Positions 46,662 to 58,637 of a stretch of DNA of 64,000 nt are shown here, one piece after another (position 1 is the stretch's first letter; each line of letters opens with the position of its first letter). The notes under the pieces were generated by a model. It did not search any database. It was given only the letters and a program-made list of their open reading frames with translations, and was not told the DNA's origin. This stretch comes from Sipunculus nudus (taxonomy: Eukaryota > Annelida > Sipuncula > Golfingiida > Sipunculidae). The translations under genes were made by a program, and so were the position numbers. The stretch is taken from NCBI GenBank assembly GCA_026874595.1, contig CM049312.1, positions 71,392,929 to 71,456,928 on the forward strand. The letters run 5' to 3'.

Positions 46662-47633
46662 CTCCTGATATATCTAGTCAACTGGAAATAAAGATATCCC
46701 ATCTGTGGGCATGCTTACTAATGGGAAAGGTGAATTGTCGACACTTTAAAACAGGTTCCAGGTCTGTATTTTACATAAATAATCCATTAGACATTTGTTC
46801 GACCAAATATCAAGAAGCATACCATATAACGACATATCAATAACTTATTGACTTTTTTTCAAAATAGTAAACAACACTGTTGTTTTAGGTTGTTTACATA
46901 TTCGAGTATTTTATTCTCTGAAATAAAGTTCTCACATTTCATTTTTTTGTTTCTTGAATTCCACATGAGTTACCAATTGTTTGTATTTTCCTAATAAAAT
47001 TAATAATGTTAGTATCTCTATGAAATTGTTTGTACACCAGAATATCTTTTTGGGGATACAAACATTAATATGTCAGTGACATGTTCAAGGAACTAAATTG
47101 CATCGTGGGATGAATCATACAATTTGTCATATTTTTAATTCAAATGTTGTTGTCGAAATCACACGATCAGATCACGTGATCTCTGCAATTTTAGCGAGGA
47201 ACGAACTGAAAGAAATCATGCAGTTAGCAAGATGACCGTGTTGATTTCAGATGATGTTGACCCTCTTTCTTAGTGTGTGTAAAACACAGTAAAGATGACA
47301 ACAAAGTGCACGATGAAGGTATCGTAATCTTATTCTAGTCTTTTCCAAGCTTATTTTAATTATCCATATTCTTTATATTATAATCAGGGTACCTGTTCAG
47401 TTTTAACTATATCGTAGGTAATTTTTCTGTTTTATTAAATTGCTCAATTCATGATCTCTACTAGTCAGTGTTCCAATGAAATTTTGTAGTTTATCATAAG
47501 AATTTATAGGTGCATATGTTACTTATGCATTTGATAGGCACTGGAATTGAAAAAATAAAGAGTGATCCACTAAGGTAAAGCATAGAAATTATTTGTTATA
47601 GCCATACTTTGTATTATCATCTCCCTCTCTCTT

Positions 47634-47635
<2 letters not shown>

Positions 47636-47689
<54 letters not shown>

Positions 47690-47693
47690 ATAT

Positions 47694-47726
<33 letters not shown>

Positions 47727-47995
47727 TTTTTTAAGACTCAGGGTCCATACACATTCATGCATAGGTCAGAATATACATAATATGCGTACCACACATATAT
47801 ATATATAAATATTTATACATATATAACGCTATATATACCTACATATTCATACCAACACATACCTACACACATATATATACATATGTACAAATATATACAT
47901 ATATGCGCATAAACATATATACATATACACATATACACATTATACACGCATGCATATATACATGATATATAAATATACAAATTTACACATATACT
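47636..47995. repeat. (TA)n, (GATA)n and (ACATAT)n microsatellite cluster
   Basis: AT units at 47,641-47,687, TAGA units at 47,699-47,725, then about 200 bp of imperfect ACATATAT DNA. It abuts the 3' end of a LINE frame and could include its tail. Confidence 0.9.
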
Positions 47996-48001
47996 ATTGT
48001 C

Positions 48002-48300
48002 TTAATTTTTTACAAAGAAAAAAGGATTGCTCCCATAGACGAAATAGATCCGATCATAAGAAATAATCTTTATGTATGAGTTATTGCTTTCTGGTATTTT
48101 ACTTTTCAAGGAAAATATTTGCTTGCGCATTAGAGCATCAAAATGAGTAAGATAACGTGTCACAAACTTGGTCCTTATACCACACAGTTTAGGTAATCCC
48201 ATAAGAATTCTTAGAGAATTGTTATATGCAACTTTAATCTTTTGCAAGCAAGCCTTTTTAAAATTACCCCATAGACTTGCACAATATAGAGTAGAGAATC
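48002..48300 (-). pseudogene. LINE C-terminal fragment
   Basis: A minus frame, open from about 48,297 to 48,002, reads STLYCASLWGNFKKACLQKI, then VAYNNSLRILMGLPK, then HFDALMRKQIFSLKSK. The pattern YCAxLW, KIxVAYNNSLRxLxGLP and an LxRKxI helix is the C-terminal domain of RTE/CR1-type LINEs, downstream of the RT. It is 5'-truncated and has no RT left. The stop is followed directly by an A/T microsatellite, as expected for a LINE 3' end. Confidence 0.65.
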
Positions 48301-48369
48301 ATTATTTTTAAAAAATAAATTTATTACAGGTTCTGAACAGTGTTTATAATTTTATATATATATTCTCAC

Positions 48370-49300
48370 CGCTACTTATATCGTGATGTGTACAATATAA
48401 CAACAGGTTACCTTTGTCATGTAAAAATTAAAATATTTATTATGTGTGGCCTCTTTGGAAACGATTCTAAGTAATAAAGTCTCGAGTGATTGACCACATG
48501 ATGTAATCTCGCTACTGTAATCCGAAATAATAATTATGATTGTTAATACTTTACACACATTGGTAAGCCGAAAAAAAGTTTACTTTGACCAGGTAACATA
48601 CTATTACAGACAAGTATTCACTGTCTGAGTAAAATGAATAAATATTTTTCTTAATGATTATGCTGTTTGATATAAGCCGATCTTTCTAGACCGGCGTTAC
48701 TTTCGATTTACTCTCTGCTAAGCCTCCCTGAAAACATTGGTCAAGAAGAACAACAACTGACTGTTGGGTAGAATATTCATGGCTGGGATCCGATTATATA
48801 ATTTATCTTTCATATAAAATGTTTATATTTTTTCCTCGTTTTTTAGACACACCCTCCTACATATTGAATATTTCCCGACACATTCCAATAATGCTTAGAT
48901 ATAATTTACAGATATTGTATTACCAAGTGATATTAAACATAACTGCCAATTAAAAATGTAACTAGATAATTTCTGGTGTATTGACCTGCATGTTTAATAA
49001 TGAAAGAAAGAAATATGAAATTTTGAAAGAGGTTTAGCAATAATAATAGTAACAAGATCAATATTATATAATTTGAAAAAAAAATATTTATAATAAACCC
49101 ATTGTCATTCTGTTTGTGACGATTTTCCAATCATGAGGTTTGAACTTGAATTTGTATCACATTAAGGTTTACATAACATATGTCCATAAACAGTATTACG
49201 GAAAGATAACTGTTTTTCTTCATCAGGTGTCAAGTGGAAAGGTATAGAAATCGGCTGTATATATATGTTAGATAAACAATTTCTAATGACCATAATGCAC
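48370..49300. repeat. duplicated block D, copy 3
   Basis: The first part (48,370-48,650) resembles 22,380-22,560. The second (48,950-49,240) resembles 30,890-31,010 (TTTGTATCACATTAAGGTTTACATA). Non-coding. Confidence 0.5.
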
Positions 49301-49609
49301 GGTATAGTGTATTGGATCTGTGATTGGCTACTCTGAATTTGTATCATGTTGACCCAGGTTCCGAGTGTGTCATTGTTATTTACCCATAATGCTAGGTTTT
49401 GAGTGTCCGGGTTATGTTGAGTTCATGTCCTCTGACACAATAAAGGTTTAAAGTTCAATATGCTCATCGGCTCAATGTTGATGATGATTGACGACTAATG
49501 TGGTGGTGATCTAGTTTTGCAAGTCCATGATTATGAATAGAGATAATCCATATATAAATGGTGTATTAAATGATATATTAAATAGTCTGTATCAGAAAGT
49601 TTACGTATA

Positions 49610-50471
49610 AGATGATGACGTTTTTCGATTACTTGTTATTATTATTGTGTGTAAGCCTGAGAGGTGATCTGACAACAACGGCGGTATCAGTGGCGGGAAT
49701 GTGCACGTATGCATGAGGAATGACGTCACGTCATTATCAATATGGAGGGGTCGTTCGGTGCTATTAATAATATGGTATGTCTCAATGTCTGTAGTGTGCC
49801 ATAAAACCGGCATCGCGATTTAATCCTTTCCTTATGGTGTCAAATTTATCAATCAATTTTAGTTCCAATATCTGTCGTTGTCGTGTGTCGGTAAGGTGGC
49901 CCTTTAGAACGCAAATCTGCATGCATTCTGGCGAGTGTTCCTGTTGAGAAAAATGTTCTCCGACCGGTAAGTTAGTGTCTAGCGCTTTAATGGACTGTCT
50001 GTGGCCATTTATTCTGAGACTTAGCATTAGGCTGGTTTCGCCTATATAAATGACTCCTGGACATATTTTACATAGGATGGTATAGACTAAACTTTTACTG
50101 GTGCAGTCAAAGTGTCCCTGAATAGTGTGTTTGGCACCATGGATAATTAGGGTTTCCTTGCGGACTATGAGTGGGCATGTGCGACAGCGCGGTCTTTTAC
50201 ATGGGAATGTACCGTTAGTGTTATTATATCTGAAGCTTTGATTTTGTACTAATTTTTTATGTAGATTATGGGGTTGTTTAAAAGAGAGGAGTGGTGTGTA
50301 AGGAAAGAGGAGTTTTAATGTAGGGTCCGATTCTAATAAAGGTTGTAGATCGTGGATAATTCTTTTTAGAGGTTTTGGTATACGGGGATGAAATGTTGTA
50401 ACTAACGGTGTGCGAGGGTTTTCTATTTTGATTTTTGGAGCGAGTAGAGAGCTGCGTGAAATTTTAGTGGC
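49610..50471 (-). pseudogene. Penelope-like element RT tail, linker and GIY-YIG endonuclease (PLE-2)
   Basis: The minus frame from 50,471 to the TGA at 49,784-49,782 is open for about 229 codons but has no ATG at its start, as it is 5'-truncated. In order it has TPLVTTFHPRIPKPLKRIIH (RT tail), FRYNN, the linker FPCKRPRCRTCP, then the endonuclease: LVYTILCKICPGVIYIGETS, LMLSLRINGHRQSI, LPVGEHFSQQEH, VLKGHLTDTRQRQILELKLI. The Tyr pair, the Arg and the Glu expected for a GIY-YIG nuclease all seem present. The 3' tail to 49,610 holds the GACGTGACGTCAT box. It may be young, since no stop or frameshift interrupts the domain, but without RT it cannot act alone. Confidence 0.85.
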
Positions 50472-50489
50472 TTAAATTAAAATTGAATT

Positions 50490-50556
50490 AAACAGTCAAC
50501 ACTAAGGCGTCTTCATTCTGTTATCTATACACTGAGGGACTAACACGGCTACACGC

Positions 50557-50558
<2 letters not shown>
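50490..50558 (+). mobile_element. inverted PLE terminal-repeat fragment at the 5' edge of PLE-2
   Basis: AGGCGTC at 50,505-50,511 and GACTAACACGGCTACAC at 50,538-50,554 match the order in the terminal region at 22,199-22,258, ending in the same way at a (TA)n tract. PLE-2 itself reads on the minus strand, while this piece is in plus orientation. PLE copies with an inverted terminal-repeat piece at the truncated 5' end are a known feature of the group. Confidence 0.45.

Positions 50559-50613
<55 letters not shown>
50559..50613. repeat. (TA)n(TG)n microsatellite
   Basis: About 19 TA units then 8 TG units, directly after the PLE terminal fragment, just as at 22,264. Confidence 0.95.
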
Positions 50614-51149
50614 ATATAGACGTATCTTAAGACAAGTTTGTGAGAACAAAGCCCATGTTTGTGTGCCTGACTGTAGCTGACAAATAAGGTCAGGGGTTCA
50701 TGCAGTATATGACCTTTAGATAGGACTGTCACTGCAGCCGTGCCCTAGAGGCGTTATGCAATACTAACCTTTTCGTTATTGGTAGCTTCTACCTTTAATT
50801 CCTTATACATGGCAAAGTAAGATACAGGCAGTGCCAGTACAGTAGTCAAGGAAAGAAGGCGTTTGTTTTTAGAGAGACTAGAAGTGAACAGCACTTTTGG
50901 GATTAGGTCTACGCATCTAATTGTGTGCTTGTCAACGAGGCTTGACCAAGCACATTTATTTTTACTTTCTTGTTAAAAAAAAACAGTAAATGGTGTTTAT
51001 TTCACCAGAATAGGACTGGTATGAAGAACGTTACTGTTAATATTGTTACAATACCCCCTACTCTCTTCTCTCATTTATTCTGTTTGCCGAGGAATAAAGT
51101 AGATTATATTGTGAATGCACAAAAATCAATAGTTTTATCACCATATGTG
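50614..51149. other. no gene seen
   Basis: No recognised domain, repeat or splice context. Confidence 0.35.
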
Positions 51150-51490
51150 TAATGTTTTAATGTTATATGCAATAAAAACAAAGATAAAACTAGTAGGGAT
51201 AACGTAAATACTTTACACACATATACATATCAATATAAATATATATAAATACGCTTATCAAGTGATATTAAACAGTTTTTAACCAAATAAAGATATAAGG
51301 ATAGTTTCTTGGTGTATTGTTAAGGCTGTTGAAAAATTATGGAAAGATAAATGAATTTTTAAAGAACTGAAATATATATTACGGAATATCTCTTTGCCGT
51401 CAAGGCACACACAAATGATAGTCGAGGATTGAATTGTGGATTTGGTTCTGGGCCTTGAACTTCAGCTTCAAGGTCCAGCAATAATAAACA
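51150..51490. repeat. duplicated block D, copy 4
   Basis: Resembles 22,760-23,010 and 30,720-30,820, in the same order (AAACTAGTAGGGATAA, then CGGAATATCTCTTTG, then TTGAACTTCAG). Confidence 0.5.
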
Positions 51491-51571
51491 GAACAAGTAC
51501 AATATTATATAATTGGGAAAGTTGAATATTTATCCCATAATTATTGTCATTCTGTTTGTGAATATTATTAT

Positions 51572-51573
<2 letters not shown>

Positions 51574-51616
<43 letters not shown>
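51574..51616. repeat. (TA)n microsatellite preceded by ATT units
   Basis: About 21 AT units after a short (ATT)n run. A 60-codon GC-richer frame beyond it to 51,773 is unassigned. Confidence 0.9.
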
Positions 51617-51619
<3 letters not shown>

Positions 51620-51849
51620 AGCACGGGAGAGGGACTATGTATACACCAGGACCGGAAAAGTCGAGAGACTAAAAAAAATAGCGGCTCCTGTACACACCCG
51701 GATCGATCATATATTTATCAGTGGAAATAATATATGGAGATTTATAAAACGTCCCGGTTATAATTATGTATGATCAATTTCTGATGTAACTTTTTTTTTC
51801 AAACACGCGAGGGTTTGTGTCTCATTCTGATTTATGCTTGCTATAAATG

Positions 51850-52720
51850 TTCCAGTAGCTCATGTGGCAAATTCACTAAGGGGTTGTGTTGAACATTTCA
51901 TGGGATTCCGTTTCTGATTGCGTGAGTTACACAAGCACAAAGACAAACACCTTTGAACAAACACACAGACACCCACGAACGAGAATGAACGCGTATCTTA
52001 CAGAATTACGGGAATACAGAAAACGGGAGAGAAGAAGAGGAAGTCATCGTCCTCATGGAGGTTAAGTAAACCTATTCCACGTGCGTTTGTTATGTGATTG
52101 GGGGATTTCACCCAGATTCCAGACTTTGCCCTGATTTGATTGGCTGGTACACATGTGACATTATGAACTGAATTTTATCAGGAACTCAGATCTATTAAAA
52201 CATGTTGTTTTTATTTTCTCCTGAAAATTTGGGAATGACAGTTGCAGAAATACTGTGCTTTTACTGAGATTTAAAATTTAATGTCACAAGGGGTTTTCCA
52301 GTGGCTGCCGTCAGTGCAGAGTTGACAGTGTTCATGCCTGTGCTGATAACTACTAAACAAATCACACAACCTCTGTGTTTTTGAGTAAAAATAAATAGGA
52401 AAAATGTTTTTCTGCCAGGAAATTGGCTCATTTTATATAAAATCTATATTAATTAATTATCTAGGGGTCAAAGTGTTACATGATATTATGGGACCTGGAA
52501 TAGGTTTGCCTAACCTGGACAGAGCAGGACCATGATCACTAGCTGGAGTAGACTAAAACCTGAATAGGGAGATGAGATGAAGGATGATACACACATTATT
52601 TCTAGAAATAAATGTTCTATGTACCAACATTTCTTTCCTTAATTAAACAATATAATATACTAAGATAACTTGGAAAATCCATACAATGTATTGTGCCTAC
52701 ACAGGTGTGACTTTTTTATT
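51850..52720. repeat. duplicated block R, copy 2 (carries a MITE)
   Basis: Matches 6,930-7,330, apart from 458 bp inserted at 52,059-52,516. Both flanks align without a gap to the first copy, ending with AATGTATTGTGCCTACAC. Confidence 0.85.
52059..52516. mobile_element. MITE with 23-bp imperfect inverted repeats
   Basis: The left end is AGGTTAAGTAAACCTATTCC and the right end, reverse complemented, is AGGTTAGGCAAACCTATTCC. Twenty of the first 23 bases agree. The flanks read CATGG before and GGACAGAGC after, against CATGGACAGAGC in the empty copy at 7,139, so GG is duplicated (a 2-bp target duplication, or 3 bp if the ends are drawn one base in). There is no coding frame. The superfamily is not identified. 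Confidence 0.85.
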
Positions 52721-54129
52721 AATTAATGGGGTGTTGCACTTTTAGTAAGTATTGTACAACACTTCAGTTATGTTTAAAGGAGGACTTGTAAAAATTAGCC
52801 GTGGTGAAACCCAATAACAGACCAGAGGACTTTGCACTATCTCTGATCTTTCGTGATACCGAACATTTACTCGAGTTGTATCATGTTCGTGTACGAATAT
52901 TTGATTTATCCAGAGTGAATGACAGTGGCGGCCGCGTGTCTTACGGTCATTCTCATCGTGATATGACAGTAGAGGCTATCAGCCTATCAGTCTGAGTTTT
53001 AGTAAGGTAATTCCTAAGGAAAGAGCTAAAAGTTATTTGTCCGGCGGAGAAAAGCGCCAGTGTTCAGTGTTTGAGCAGAGACACAGGAATACATTCCTAG
53101 ACTGTCACGTTCGCTACGTTCATGTGACCAGTGGCCCAGCTAAGTATTTCAAGAACATTCCTTTTTGTCTTACTGGATTAGGATTAAACAGGGCACGGTG
53201 ATGTATGCATATATATAGAACTAAGGTGATTGTCTCGATTGCGTGGAACATCGTCTCCAGAGAATTGTAATTTAGGGCATATGTCAGCTTAAACAATCTC
53301 AATTCCCTTTAAAAAGAACCTGGATGTCCATTACTTAGGGGTATGACCAAAAGTTGCAAGCATACCTGGATATATTCACCACAAAATGGAAAGCGTGCTT
53401 GCAGGTTTGATTCAACTAAAAACGGCGAGCGATATTATCACGATGTAGCTGTAAAATTATATACATTTAAAAAAAAATATATATACACATACATGCTAGT
53501 GGTAACCCCGGGATTAAGGTTGAGAGGCAGTGCAGAGACGTGACACATACACACATCACATAGCGTTTATGTATGTTAATACTTTGATATGGTTAACAAT
53601 TGTAATATGCTTGATAATTACTCAAACTAAAGTAGAGGTTTGATATTTAGAGCTGTCCTTCTAAAAGAACCTGTGGGTCCATTCCTGCGGAGGTGTGACA
53701 CTCTTAGCCCTAGCGAGTAGTGTAAAAAGCATCACAATCACTCGCTATTTAAAGTCGTCATTATTCAGTCAGAGCCTATACTAAAGGAAGCTACACTTCT
53801 TAGTCAGTTTGTCAAGTTTAGACAACTGGCCCGATGACGCTAAACACACTTTCAAATTCTTCCAGATTTTGAGTAAGAGAATGACTTACGACCTTCTCCA
53901 TAAGAAAGCCCTGGCGGCTCCTCTCGACCACGGGAAGTAAAGTGAGGACCTCGGCGGACCAATTAATCATTGATTAATATAAACAAAATGTCATTCACTT
54001 TTAAGAACCCTATTAAGAAATTATTTCTTTTGTATCGTCAAGACAAATATGGATTTTATTGAAACCTTTGTGTGGGATCAGACTGTTGGTCTGATATAAA
54101 TAACTGTTAGATGCCACAAGTAGGATTCA
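52721..54129. other. no gene seen
   Basis: Two segments starting AAAGAACCTG (53,313 and 53,669) look like a diverged direct repeat. A TATTTAAA at 53,746 with TCAGTC about 20 bp on is promoter-like, but no frame follows. Confidence 0.35.
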
Positions 54130-54266
54130 CGTAAAATGAAGATTATTTAAATGTAGCCGGGACACACTGTCAAAGAAAAAATGTCGAGGGTTTGAGCTTT
54201 TTTTGACTGTCCACCCAATAGGCCAGGTATGTATTATCTATTATAGGGTACATGGATAAAAAATAT

Positions 54267-57200
54267 TTAGTTTAAGCCCTTTTTCCCAATAAGCGGGAGT
54301 ATCGGTTTCCATTTTTTCTCATGTAAAACATATTTATTAGCTTTTTGTGCGACTTTACTTTCCAGGCACTCAATATTAATGAGTTTTTTTATTAATAAGT
54401 TCAATGACGGAGGCACCAATTTTAATCTAATAATAAAGACAATGTATTTGTACAATAACAAAATTAAATTTATAATGTTCTGGTGTTCAGCTTCACCTAC
54501 ACCCATATACATTATTTTTGGGCTTAGAACTGGCATTGTTATTTTTCCCTTTTCAGCCCAACACTTTATTCTTAAATAAAACGTGACTGATATATGACAC
54601 TCACAGAATAAGTGATGAACAGATTCATTGGAAATAAAACAATAAGAACACCTCTTTGTATTAACGATGTTCCAGTTATATAGATTCACATTTACTGCCA
54701 GTATATTATGTAGAAATCTGAAGTGAAACTGTCTGAGGTACATGTCCAAGGTTGTTCTGTAAACAAGAGCAACAGCCTGTTGCAAAATTAAAAAAATCGT
54801 TTTTGTTTAGCAGTTTTTCTCCATTTGTAGGTACTGAAACTATCTTCGTTAAAATTCTGTCGTATATACTCCTGAATGAAACGTTCTTCAAATCTAAAAT
54901 AACATCTTTGAAAGCAATTACATTACGCTCTTGTACTAACATATCCCTAGATGTTATACCTTGGTCATCAATCATATTCACCCATTTTTTGGGGATAGCT
55001 TTTCGCAATGCCATCCAGTGTATGTAAAAGTTACAATAATTTCTACGGTCCTTCGACATGATTTCACTTAATTTCCTTTTTTCAACACTTGTATTATACA
55101 AATCATATATATATTTTATACCAAGTTCATCAAAATATCGAAAGTAAACCGACTTGCCTCCAATCTTAATATATTTATTATTCCAGAGTTGTTGTGATAA
55201 AACAGTTTTAACCAGAACAGGTTCTCCTGAGGTAAAGGACTGCCATATGCGGAAACTGCGCCTATAAAAATCCGGTAGTCCTCCTCTGAATACTACAGGG
55301 TCAGTATTACTACCAATATTTCTTATGCCACCAAACGCTTTTAAATAAAAGTTAGGTATTACAGAGTATTTTTCGGTATTCTCAGAAATGATTTTCTTAA
55401 TCCACATTAATCTTTGTATTTCTATGGTCGTTTCAAGATCAGGCATTCTGATACCCCCATTATCATAACCACTAATCATGACATTATATTTTATTTTTGG
55501 TTTTCTCCCGTTCCATATAAATTCTGTCATCACGTCTTTTACTGATTTGATGAATTCTTTCGGTGGTTTTAAAACATTGGTTATATAAGTAAGTTTTGAA
55601 ATTCCTAAAGACTTTAAAATCGTATTTCTACCAAATATAGTCAAGGAACGTTGTTTCCATATGTTTAGAAGTGTTCTCATTTTTCCAAGCACTCTATTGA
55701 AATTTAACATGTTCGATAAGTTCTTGTCATTAGTATACCATAATCCAAGGATTTTCAATGCATCTGTTGTCAAGTCAACCCATTTGAAACCGTCTAAGGT
55801 TTCATTAATAACATACTTTGCCATCCATGCGGCTTCACATTTATCCTGATTCACTTGGACTGATGATAATCTCGTGAAATTCTTCAAAACAGTACATAAA
55901 ACATTCATGGAATTTAGGTCTTTTAGAAAATACGTGGTATCATCCGCAAATATACATTGTTTTATCTCGTTCCCGTTAATAGTAATTCCTTTTATATCAA
56001 GAGATTGGCGTACCATTATTGCCAATATTTCAATAGCTAATACAAACAGGTACGGCGCTAGAGGATCCCATTGTCTAGTCCCCTTTGCCATTTTTATGTA
56101 ACCTGTTGTATAACCGTTATTTATAATACAGCTTTGAATATCTGTGTGGAGGAGTTTGACCCATCCGATAAAACTTTCTCCAAAGCCAAACTTTTCTAAC
56201 ACACTGAACAAATAATTATGACCAATCGAATCAAATGCAGCTGCAAAATCCACTGCGAACAGTATATGTGGCTTATTTTCTTGGATACAGTAGTTAACAA
56301 TATCACTAATTATTCTATTTGTTTCATTTATATTCCGACCGGGCACAAAGGCTGTCTGATCCGTATTTATTATATTAGGGAGAACTGCTCTGATACGGTT
56401 CGCCATAACTTTACTTATTATTTTACAGTCTACATAGGTCTCCAAGATGATAGTAAGCGATTATCTTTACCTGTTTTTTTCAATTAAGGTCACAACTGCT
56501 TGCCTTTGACAAGGAGTGAGTTTCCCTTCCTTAAAACATTTATTTAAGCATAGAACTAAATCACTACCAATCAAATCAAAGAATTTCAAGTAGAACTCTT
56601 TCGGTAGTCCATCGTTTCCAGGAGATTTATTATTTTTCATTTGCTTAAGAACATGTAAAATCTCGTTTTGCGAGACAGGACCCTCGCAGCTGGCTGCCTC
56701 ATCTGGAGTTAATTTTGGGATGTTCATACTTGATAACAGTTCATGACACTCTTCCTTAGGTAGACAGTTATTACTCTTATATTTATTTTCATAAAACCTT
56801 CTTAGTTCAGCCAATATTAATTTTTGGTCACTGATCTCTTTCTCATTACATAACAATTTTCGTATTGTGGATTTAGTTTTATTTCTTTTTTCCAAGTTTA
56901 AAAAATATTTCGTGTTACGTTCTCCATGTTCAAACCAATTAACTCTGGATCTTATTATATGACCATCTGTTATTCTATCATAGTAGGACTCAAGTTCCCG
57001 TTGGATTATTTCACATTCATGCAAGGAAGATACACTTTGAGCTTCCGTCAATCGTTTTTCCAGTATGTGTAATTTCTGTTTTTCTTTCTGGCGTTTCCTT
57101 TTAGAGAAGCAGATAGAAAAGTCTCTAATTTTAAATTTAAGATATTCCCACCATTATGTAATGTTTTCAAAGTTTTCATATTCTTTTTTCCATCTTTTGA

Positions 57201-58023
57201 TATTCTGTCGTAGTTTTAATACATAATTTGTATCGTCAAGTAGCGATACATTTAACTTCCAGTGGGATGGACCATGTTTAACCATATGGGACGGAGAAAA
57301 ATTACATTTAACAGCGCAGTGATCAGTTGATATTGATGAAAAAATATCCACTTGGTTTACTTGACTGTTTAAATCGCTTGATATAAAGATATAATCGAGC
57401 CTCCTTTTCATACTGGGACTCATACTGCTCCAAGTAAATTTCTCCTTTGTCGGATTCCTTACCCTCCAAATGTCTATTAAACTATACATCTGCATAATAT
57501 TGTTCATGGTTTGAATAGACTTAACCTTCGGGTGATAATTTCCACCTTCTGTATCAGATGGAGTGAAACAAAAATTGAAATCTCCGCCCCAGATTATTTT
57601 AATATCATTACCCAGATCAAAATTTGTAATTTTTTCAGAAATGCCATTTAAATATGCGACTTGACCATTTTCAGTGTTTGGTGCATACGTATTTATAAAT
57701 AAGAATTGTTGACCATTTAAATTCGCTCTCAAGAAGAGACTTCGTCCCTCCTGATCATTCTCCACAATAATATCCGTACAGTCTAAGTATTTACCGACAA
57801 GTATGGCAACTCCTTTAGAGAGGTTTGTACCATGAGAATAATAAATAACTCCCTGCCATTCCTTTCTCCACGAATATTCATCACTTTTTAAACTGTGGAC
57901 TTCTTGTAAAAAAATAATACTATTATCTCCACCATGATCAAGTAGCCATTGGAGTATCATCCTCCTTTTCCTGAACCCTCGCAACCCTCTTACATTTAAG
58001 GTAATAACTGAGAAACCAGACAT
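54267..58023 (-). pseudogene. L1-like LINE ORF2 (L1-b): endonuclease, RT, zinc tail, nearly full length
   Basis: About 1,250 codons, the normal ORF2 size. The endonuclease (58,023-57,157) is open, with ITLNVRGLRG, IIFLQEVHS, INTYAPN, WGGDFNF, RRLDYIF and STDHCAV, so all catalytic Asn, Glu, Asp and His positions are present. A lone in-frame TAA (57,156-57,154) separates it from the linker. Two opposite frameshifts flank a 45-bp stretch near 56,460. The RT is open over 580 codons, with VDFAAAFD (motif A), GTRQWDPLAPYLF (motif B, Trp where Gly is usual) and IFADDTTYF (motif C). A frameshift near 54,750 puts the tail CSYCFISNESVHHLFCEC and the last KKW motif in another frame. It is inactive, but only by a handful of changes. 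Confidence 0.9.
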
Positions 58024-58637
58024 AAATAATTACTGATGAAGATAAAGTAACCCCTCTGCATATCTGCTTTGTCTTTATATTCTCTTAATAAGATTGAACT
58101 ATTTTTTGCATTTAACTCCTGTGACAGGCATTTTGTCCTTACACTATAAATAACCATGTTTTGTGATATCAATGAATGCATAAGTATTATGATTGCAATG
58201 GTGAACACAATTAATAGCATAAATGTTAGTGTAACCCTGAAAAGACACTTGGCGATAATCGAGGTAACTCCCAAAAAAGTCCAAACAGGACAGAATTCCG
58301 GAATCTTATTCGGAATTCAAATAAGATGTCTAATCTTAAAGATAGATAAAAAATTTGGGGCACGAAATGGTTGACTGGCTCCGATGTTAATTATAAGGTA
58401 TGAAGAGTAGTTCTTCTTTATATTGGCTATTGGATTTTATTGTTAATACAGAATATTTTAAAAAGAATGTTAATTATATGTATATAATCCATTTATTATT
58501 TTTATTATTTTATGATATTCAGCACACATATAACAATCCTAAACTCTCATATCAACAACAATAACATGATTTACAATTGGTTATTTCAAATCCAGTATGA
58601 ATGTACCTGCTTTAAACAGGGCAGGCTGCTTTAGATT
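58024..58637. other. L1-b inter-ORF spacer
   Basis: About 610 bp between the end of ORF1 and the start of ORF2, AT-rich and without a supported frame. It is longer than usual for L1 and may contain an insertion or the lost end of ORF1. Confidence 0.4.

Noticed and set aside
51513-51773. Plus frame ending with RIDHIFISGNN, recalling a LINE endonuclease RIDYIF motif
   Set aside because: No other endonuclease motif lies nearby, and the upstream half is translated microsatellite.
53740-53940. TATTTAAA with a TCAGTC initiator-like sequence, suggesting a promoter
   Set aside because: The spacing is short for a TATA-initiator pair and no coding or splice signal follows.
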